A DNA stretch of 11,755 bases from Planctomycetota bacterium (GTDB lineage: Bacteria > Planctomycetota > SZUA-567). Positions 6,824 through 11,755 of the stretch are shown one piece after another. The position numbers and the translations under genes are program-made. Numbering within the stretch: the first letter of the stretch is position 1; every line of letters begins with the position of its first letter. Where the stretch lies: the NCBI GenBank assembly GCA_031270145.1, contig JAISYD010000023.1, forward strand, positions 1 through 11,755, read 5' to 3'. Under the pieces are notes generated by a model, which worked only from the letters and a program-made list of their open reading frames with translations, made no database searches and was not told where the DNA came from.

Positions 6824-6839
6824 AGCTCCTCGCCTCCCC

Positions 6840-6868
6840 TTGCGCCGCCCGGGCGAAACCCTTATTAT
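6840..6868 (+). promoter_or_regulatory. Candidate sigma-70 promoter for leuS
   Basis: TTGCGC at 6840-6845 (four of six to consensus) is followed after 17 nt by TATTAT at 6863-6868. The predicted start near 6875 gives a leader of about 45 nt to the leuS ATG. The spacer contains the 10-bp palindrome CGCCCGGGCG (6846-6855). The -35 match is moderate, so this is less certain than the cheA promoter. Confidence 0.4.
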
Positions 6869-6908
6869 TGGCGGCTTGCTTCGGCGCGAGCGGCAATGGC
6901 TGGCCGGG

Positions 6909-6913
6909 AAAGG
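6909..6913 (+). promoter_or_regulatory. Ribosome-binding site deciding the leuS start
   Basis: AAAGG, 6 nt before the ATG at 6920, is a good Shine-Dalgarno match. The alternative in-frame ATG at 6896 has no comparable site upstream and would add eight residues (MAGRERRR) that are not typical of LeuRS N-termini. Confidence 0.65.
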
Positions 6914-6919
6914 CGACGC

Positions 6920-9592
6920 ATGGCTGACGTGGAATACAATTTCGACAAGATCGAGGAAAAGTGGCAAAGGCGCTGGGAGCGCGACGGCCTGTTCCGCAAC
7001 CGGCATGACGATCGGCCGCCCTATTACATCCTCAACATGTACCCCTACCCCTCCGGGGTGCTCCACATCGGGCATTTCCTCAATTACACCCTCGGGGACG
7101 TCATGGTCCGCTACAAGCTGCTCCGAGGCTTCAACGTCCTCTCGCCCATGGGCTGGGACTCCTTCGGCCTGCCGGCCGAGAACGCCGCCATCCGCACCGG
7201 CGTGCCGCCGCACGAGTTCACCGAGCGGAACATCTCCCGCATGCGGGAACAGATGCGCCGCGCCGGCTGGGGATACGACTGGAACCGGGAATTCGCCACC
7301 TCCCACGTCGACTACTACAAGTGGACGCAGTGGTTTTTCCTGAAATTCCACGAGCGCGGCCTGGTGGCCAAAAAGACCGCCCCGGTCAACTGGTGCGACT
7401 CCTGCCGAACCGTCCTCGCCAACGAACAGGTCAAGGACGGCGAGTGCGAGCGCTGCGGCTCCCGGGTCGGGCAGAAGGATATGAACCAGTGGTTCTACCG
7501 CATGTCCGCCTTCGCCGAGCGCCTGCTCCAGGGGCATGAGAAACTGCGCGGCAAGTGGCCGGACGCCGTACTCGCCATGCAGGCGGAGTGGATCGGCAAG
7601 TCCGAGGGCGCCGAGGTGGAGTTCAAGGTCAAGGAGACCGGCGACCCCGTCCCGGTTTTCACCACCCGCCCGGACACCCTCTGGGGCGTTACCTTTATGT
7701 CGATCGCTCCCGAGCATCCGCTGGTGGAGAAGCTGATCCGGGGAACCCCGCGCGAGGGGGAAATCCGGGATGCGGTCAAGCGGATGCGCTCGGGCGGCTC
7801 CTCGGCCAAGGAGTTGGCGGAGCGGGAAAAGGAGGGGATATTCACCGGCTTCCACGTGGTAAACCCGGTGGACGGGAGCGAGGCGCCGCTCTGGGTCGCC
7901 AACTTCGCCCTGATGAGCTACGGCACCGGCGCGGTGATGAGCGTCCCCGCCCACGACCAGCGCGACTGGGAATTCGCCAAAAAATACGGCCTTCCCGTGA
8001 TCCAGGTCGTCCGTCCCCCCGACGGCTCGGGACCGGAGTCCTGGGATCGAGCCTATGTCGAAGCCGGTACGATGGTGAATTCCGGCCCTTTCAGCGGCGC
8101 CGCCGACAATTTCAGGGCCATCCCGGAGGTGATCGACTGGTTGGAAGCCGAGGGCCGGGGCCGGCGGAAAACCAACTACCGCCTGCGTGACTGGCTGCTC
8201 TCGCGCCAGCGCTACTGGGGCGCTCCCATCCCCATCATTTATTGCGACGACTGCGGCGTCGTGCCGGTGCCGGAAAAGGATCTGCCGGTGCTGCTGCCGA
8301 CCGACATCGACTTCACCAGCGGCGACGGCAACCCCCTCGCCAGGTCCAAGTCGTTCGTCAACGCCCCCTGCCCCCGCTGCGGCAAGCCGGGGCGCCGCGA
8401 GACCGACACCATGGACACCTTCGTCGACTCGTCCTGGTATCAGATCCGCTTCGCGGATCCACGCAACAACCAAGCCTGCTGGGACGCCGCCAAGGTCGCC
8501 AAATGGTTGCCGGTGAACCAATACATTGGCGGCATCGAGCACGCCACCATGCACCTGATATACGCCCGCTTCTTCACCATTGCGCTGCACGATCTGGGGC
8601 TGATCGACTTTGACGAGCCTTTCGAGCGGCTGTTTTGCCAGGGCATGGTCTGCAAGGTGGCCTACCGCTGCGAAAGCTGCAAGTGGCTGCCGGCCGAGGC
8701 GGTCGAGGCCAGGCGCCTGGACGGGAGCGGGGTGGCGGACGACGAGGCGGCGGCGCTGTTCAAGCGCATGGAGAACCAGAGCCTCGACCCGGCCAGCCTC
8801 GCGGCCGAGGGCTTCAAGCTGGTCTGCTCCAAGTGCGGCGGCGACCGGGTGCATTTCGAGATGGCCAAGATCAGCAAGTCCAAGCTGAACATCGTCGATC
8901 AGGACGCCATGATGGAGCGTTTCGGCGCCGACACGCTGCGGTTCTACGTGCTTTCCGACTCGCCGCCCGACCGCATGCAGATCTGGACCGAGGACGGCAT
9001 CAACGGGGCTTGGCGCACCATCAACCGGCTTTGGCGGCTGGTCATGGACAACCTGGAGAAAATCGCCCCGCCCGGCGCGCCGATTCCGGCCGGGCTTGAC
9101 GCCGCGAACCGGAATTTGCGCCGCAAGACCCACCAGTGCGTGCGAAAGGTAGCCGAATCGATTGAGGGCGGCTACCAGTTCAACACCGCCATCGCCAGGA
9201 CCAACGAGCTCCTGAACCTCCTTCGCTCCATGCGCGATCGGGCGGATCCAGCCGTACTTCGCGAAGCGCTGGAGGTGGTGATCATCTCCCTGTCGCCCAT
9301 CATCCCGCATTTCGCCGAGGAGTGCTGGTCGCGCATGGGGCATGGGCGGAGCATCTTCGAGGAGTCTTGGCCGATCCCCGACGAGGCGGCGGCGCGGGAG
9401 GAGGAGGTGGAGATACCCGTGCAAATCAACGGCAAGGTGCGGGCGCGGATCACCGTTCCGGCCGATTTGCCGGCGGACGAATTGGAAAGGCTGGCCTTGG
9501 CCGACAGCGGCATCCAGGCCCAGATCGCCGGCAAGACCCTGGTCAAGGTGGTGACGGTGCCCGGCCGCTTGGTGAACATCGCGGCAAAATAG
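6920..9592 (+). CDS. leuS: Leucyl-tRNA synthetase
   Basis: LeuRS charges tRNA-Leu with leucine in the cytoplasm: a class I synthetase with post-transfer editing. From ATG 6920 the protein has 890 residues, slightly above the common ~860. Visible parts: HIGH at 49-52; a Cys4 zinc site (C159, C162, C176, C179); the CP1 editing domain with TTRPDT at 248-253 and GTGAVMSVPAHDQRDWEFA from 335, including the conserved editing Asp; a second Cys set (C442, C445, C484, C487); a leucine-specific insertion with a further set (C584, C587, C636, C639); and the KMSKS loop in the variant form KISKS at 650-654. Next come the anticodon-binding helical domain and the small C-terminal domain (VQINGKVRARI). The Ile in KISKS is the only departure from motif consensus noted. 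The gene probably has its own promoter and is followed at 47 bp by a tRNA gene. Confidence 0.97.
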   Translation: MADVEYNFDKIEEKWQRRWERDGLFRNRHDDRPPYYILNMYPYPSGVLHIGHFLNYTLGDVMVRYKLLRGFNVLSPMGWDSFGLPAENAAIRTGVPPHEFTERNISRMREQMRRAGWGYDWNREFATSHVDYYKWTQWFFLKFHERGLVAKKTAPVNWCDSCRTVLANEQVKDGECERCGSRVGQKDMNQWFYRMSAFAERLLQGHEKLRGKWPDAVLAMQAEWIGKSEGAEVEFKVKETGDPVPVFTTRPDTLWGVTFMSIAPEHPLVEKLIRGTPREGEIRDAVKRMRSGGSSAKELAEREKEGIFTGFHVVNPVDGSEAPLWVANFALMSYGTGAVMSVPAHDQRDWEFAKKYGLPVIQVVRPPDGSGPESWDRAYVEAGTMVNSGPFSGAADNFRAIPEVIDWLEAEGRGRRKTNYRLRDWLLSRQRYWGAPIPIIYCDDCGVVPVPEKDLPVLLPTDIDFTSGDGNPLARSKSFVNAPCPRCGKPGRRETDTMDTFVDSSWYQIRFADPRNNQACWDAAKVAKWLPVNQYIGGIEHATMHLIYARFFTIALHDLGLIDFDEPFERLFCQGMVCKVAYRCESCKWLPAEAVEARRLDGSGVADDEAAALFKRMENQSLDPASLAAEGFKLVCSKCGGDRVHFEMAKISKSKLNIVDQDAMMERFGADTLRFYVLSDSPPDRMQIWTEDGINGAWRTINRLWRLVMDNLEKIAPPGAPIPAGLDAANRNLRRKTHQCVRKVAESIEGGYQFNTAIARTNELLNLLRSMRDRADPAVLREALEVVIISLSPIIPHFAEECWSRMGHGRSIFEESWPIPDEAAAREEEVEIPVQINGKVRARITVPADLPADELERLALADSGIQAQIAGKTLVKVVTVPGRLVNIAAK

Positions 9593-9638
9593 GGGTCGGA
9601 GCGGAAAACGCCGCGATGCGCGCGAAACGTCCCGAAGC

Positions 9639-9714
9639 ACGCCAGTAGCTCAACGGATAGAGCACCGGATTTCTAATCCGGCGGTTGTGGGTTCGATTCC
9701 CTCCTGGCGTGCCA
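9639..9714 (+). tRNA. tRNA-Arg (anticodon UCU)
   Basis: A full cloverleaf can be drawn. Acceptor stem ACGCCAG (9639-9645) pairs with CTGGCGT (9704-9710), discriminator G at 9711, CCA encoded at 9712-9714. D stem GCTC/GAGC (9648-9651, 9660-9663). Anticodon stem CCGGA/TCCGG (9665-9669, 9677-9681) with loop TTTCTAA, anticodon TCT at 9672-9674, reading AGA (and AGG by wobble). Variable loop of 5 nt. T loop TTCGATT, with one T-T mismatch (9688/9702) in the T stem. Bases 9637-9638 could extend the acceptor pairing. Confidence 0.95.
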
Positions 9715-9772
9715 ATATGACATATTTAATCGTCCCTGAAAAATAGCGGGAGTCTTGAAAAATTCGCGCAGG

Positions 9773-9804
9773 AAAAGGCGGAAGGGGGAATCCCCCCTTC
9801 CGCC
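9773..9804 (-). terminator. Intrinsic terminator of the flagellin gene
   Basis: A perfect 12-bp stem (9777-9788 with 9793-9804) closes a 4-nt loop. Read on the minus strand, the stem is followed at once by TTTT (9776-9773), giving the classic GC stem plus U-run. It lies about 70 bp after the flagellin stop codon. On the plus strand the sequence after the stem is less T-rich, but the hairpin could also slow transcription arriving from leuS and the tRNA, since the two units converge here. Confidence 0.85.
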
Positions 9805-9838
9805 CGCCTTGCCGTTTTACTTTCTTGCCGTCTTGCCG

Positions 9839-9867
9839 CCCCGCCGCTTGGCCGTGAACCGGCGGGG
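9839..9867 (-). other. Stem-loop in the flagellin 3' UTR
   Basis: CCCCGCCG (9839-9846) and CGGCGGGG (9860-9867) form an 8-bp perfect inverted repeat around a 13-nt loop. It begins 8 bp after the flagellin stop codon (minus strand) and precedes the terminator. No T-run follows it, so it is more likely an mRNA-stabilising structure or a back-up terminator element. Confidence 0.45.
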
Positions 9868-9874
9868 TTGGCGA

Positions 9875-11755
9875 TTACTGCAACAAGGCAATGACCTGCT
9901 GGGCCTGGTTGTTGGCCTGGGTTACCATGCTGAGGCCCGCGTTCGACAGCACTTGGTTCTTGACGAACTCGGTCATTTCCGCCGCCATGTCGGTGTCGCG
10001 GATGTTCGACTCGGTCTTGGTGATGTTCTCGATGGCCACGCGCAGGTTGTTCTCGTTGGTCTGCAGCATGTTGGCCTGCACCGCGCCGATGCTGGCCCGC
10101 TGCTCCGAGACGTCCGAAATGGCCTTTTCGATAATCCGCATGGTCAGGGACGGATCCACCGAAAGAGAGGCCAACTGCCCGCCCATGACGTCCTGGATGG
10201 ACAGGGTCTTGGTCTCGATCACCGCCTTCTTCGAATCGAACTGCTTGGTCACCTCCAGGCGGCCGAGCTGGGCGGTTGCCATGGATTTCAAGCTAATCAC
10301 CGTCCTCTCCTGATCGCCCGAGCCTTCGCCCAACTGGAGCTGCATGCCGCTCTGGAAGTTGCCGATCGTCTCGGTGGTCACATGGCCGGCGTTGTTCAGC
10401 AGGCCGGTGATTCCGAACAGGCCCGTGGTGTCCGAGGTAGCGGTCAGCGAGGTGGCCTTGGTGAAAACCGTACCCTCGTTGTAACCGACCTGGGCGATGG
10501 TGGTGGTGCCAGACTTGCCCGCGTTGAAGATGATGCCGGCCATGATGTCCGGGGTGGCCAAATCGAGGGTCAGGCCGCTGGTCTTCATCTGCTGGCCGTT
10601 CACCGTGATGGTGGCGTCCTGGCCCCTCCTTTCGTAGGTGGTGTTGCGCTCCAGCAGCTTGGCGCTATTGTAGTCGGCCGAGTCCTCGTAGTCGACGAAT
10701 AGGCCGCCCTCGAAAGTCTGTACCCGGATGTATTGATCGCTGCCGTATTCGGCGGTGCTGATTCGGGCGCCCAGGTTGGTGAATTGGAGCTCCATGGTCT
10801 TGGTGACGCCGGGCGCGGTGTTGTTGAAAGTGCCATTGGCCAGGGTAAGGCCAAGCCCGGTGTTGGCGGTGTGCTCGTCGCTCCAGATGGAGTCGAGGAT
10901 GATGGAGCCGCTGCCGCCTCCCAGGGCGACGGCGGCCATGGTCTCGGCCACCTTGTCCTGCTCCCGCATCAGAGCGTTGTTGTAGGCGTAAACCTTGCCC
11001 GACGAATTGCTGCCCGAATCGTAAACGACCTTGAGGTAAATCTTGCCGGCCGCGTCGGTGTTGATGCCTAGCTGCACCCCGGCGGCGGTCGAATTCGCGA
11101 GTTTGAACAGGCAGGCGGCGGAGCCGCTGACGTAGGCGGAATCGTCGCCCAGCTGGATGTTGCCGACGGAAAGGCGGATGACGTCGCCGTATTTAGCGTT
11201 ACCGACCGTCACGCTCAAATCCGTCGCGCCGGAATTGTTTTGCTCGGAGGCGGCGCCGGCGCTGCCCACGCCGGAGGCGATCAGGGATTCCTTCGACAGG
11301 CTGGCGTCCTTATAGGCCTCGTAGGAATTGTTGGCGAGGAATTTTATGTAAATGTTGCCGTTGCCGTCGGTGTTCTTGCCGAAGACGGCGTTGCCGAAGG
11401 ACGCCGCGGTGGCGATAAGCGTTTTAGTGCCGTCGGTTCCAATGCTGTAGTTGTCGTAGATGCTTATGTAGCACGCGTCGGCCGTGCCAGCCGTTCCAAG
11501 GGAGCTGCTGACGGCGGCCGAGTTGGCGACGTTCACCGCCTGGCTGCGGTTGAAGATGAGGCTGGCGTCCACCCCGGTGGAGCCGGCCACGTTCTTGATG
11601 GCCGAGACGATGTCCGAGATTTGCGCCCCCTCCGAAAAGTTGAACTGCCGGGAACCCAGGGTGCCGGTGAGGATGAAGGACTGGCCCTGGGTAAGGAAGC
11701 CGTTGGCGTCGATCTGCGATTTGGTGCCGCTGTAGGCGTCAATCTCCAGATAGCC
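9875..11755 (-). CDS. fliC: Flagellin, large, 5' end outside the window
   Basis: Flagellin is the exported subunit of the flagellar filament. The frame is open from the right edge (11755) to TAA at 9877-9875, giving 626 residues; the N-terminal D0/D1 part and the true start lie outside. Early in the fragment is a Flagellin-IN motif (FNFSEGAQISDIVSAI, then TGVDASLI). A long variable insertion follows, with two related segments beginning GKNTDGNGNIYIK and GINTDAAGKIYLK, then a region with TVNGQQMKTSGLTLDL. The last ~95 residues are the conserved C-terminal D1/D0 domain (ISDVSEQRASIGAVQANML, NIRDTDMAAEMTEFVKNQVL, ending QQVIALLQ). The full protein probably exceeds 750 residues, against ~500 for E. 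coli FliC. An internal GTG at 11590 is not the start, because the reading frame and the IN motif continue upstream of it. Promoter not visible. The symbol is by family only. Confidence 0.95.
   Translation of the reverse strand, partial: GYLEIDAYSGTKSQIDANGFLTQGQSFILTGTLGSRQFNFSEGAQISDIVSAIKNVAGSTGVDASLIFNRSQAVNVANSAAVSSSLGTAGTADACYISIYDNYSIGTDGTKTLIATAASFGNAVFGKNTDGNGNIYIKFLANNSYEAYKDASLSKESLIASGVGSAGAASEQNNSGATDLSVTVGNAKYGDVIRLSVGNIQLGDDSAYVSGSAACLFKLANSTAAGVQLGINTDAAGKIYLKVVYDSGSNSSGKVYAYNNALMREQDKVAETMAAVALGGGSGSIILDSIWSDEHTANTGLGLTLANGTFNNTAPGVTKTMELQFTNLGARISTAEYGSDQYIRVQTFEGGLFVDYEDSADYNSAKLLERNTTYERRGQDATITVNGQQMKTSGLTLDLATPDIMAGIIFNAGKSGTTTIAQVGYNEGTVFTKATSLTATSDTTGLFGITGLLNNAGHVTTETIGNFQSGMQLQLGEGSGDQERTVISLKSMATAQLGRLEVTKQFDSKKAVIETKTLSIQDVMGGQLASLSVDPSLTMRIIEKAISDVSEQRASIGAVQANMLQTNENNLRVAIENITKTESNIRDTDMAAEMTEFVKNQVLSNAGLSMVTQANNQAQQVIALLQ

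Noticed and set aside
6824..6919. T-box riboswitch before leuS
   Set aside because: The gap is under 100 bp and lacks the conserved T-box sequence and terminator; a simple promoter fits better.
6314..9640. 1108-codon open frame on the minus strand opposite leuS
   Set aside because: Mirror frame of a GC-rich gene; LeuRS motifs on the plus strand are complete and the antisense translation has no recognisable domain.
9715..9725. Short palindrome ATATGACATAT directly after the tRNA, as an integration site
   Set aside because: No integrase gene and no duplicated tRNA 3' end were seen in the window; an 11-bp AT palindrome is expected by chance.
9755..10702. 315-codon plus-strand frame opposite the flagellin gene
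   Set aside because: Antisense shadow; it also runs across the terminator hairpin, and the flagellin C-terminus is clear on the minus strand.

Overview
This is a GC-rich chromosomal segment from a flagellated, chemotactic bacterium. The genus cannot be named from sequence alone. The style of the chemotaxis, flagellin and LeuRS genes fits a Gram-negative lineage such as Desulfobacterota (the old Deltaproteobacteria) or Planctomycetota-like bacteria; this is an inference from protein style, not an identification. No mobile element, phage gene or CRISPR array is visible.

Left edge (1-330): a small Ala/Pro/Glu-rich reading frame containing a perfect in-frame 47-bp direct repeat; function unknown. 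It is followed by about 430 bp without a convincing protein gene (331-760). That stretch holds several stem-loops, some of them mutually exclusive, an 8-codon ORF with a good ribosome-binding site, and a near-consensus sigma-70 promoter (TTGACA-N17-TATTAT) with a 12-bp palindrome in its spacer.

Chemotaxis operon (761-5772, + strand): cheA (tandem-Hpt histidine kinase), cheW (coupling protein) and a receptor gene (methyl-accepting protein), with gaps of about 52 bp and good Shine-Dalgarno sites for cheW and the receptor. The receptor has two membrane helices with almost no periplasmic loop, a PAS-like cytoplasmic domain, the signalling hairpin, and a long tail ending in a possible CheR-docking pentapeptide. 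Together the three products form a minimal receptor-CheW-CheA signalling core. CheY, CheR and CheB are not in the window and must be encoded elsewhere.

Housekeeping part (5837-9714, + strand): a CorA-type divalent-cation channel, leucyl-tRNA synthetase (with its own candidate promoter and an RBS that fixes the start at 6920), and a tRNA-Arg(UCU) gene.

Right edge (9875-11755, - strand): the C-terminal 626 residues of a large flagellin that runs out of the window, converging on the tRNA. A strong intrinsic terminator lies between them. The flagellin carries a Flagellin-IN motif and a long surface insertion with an internal sequence repeat.
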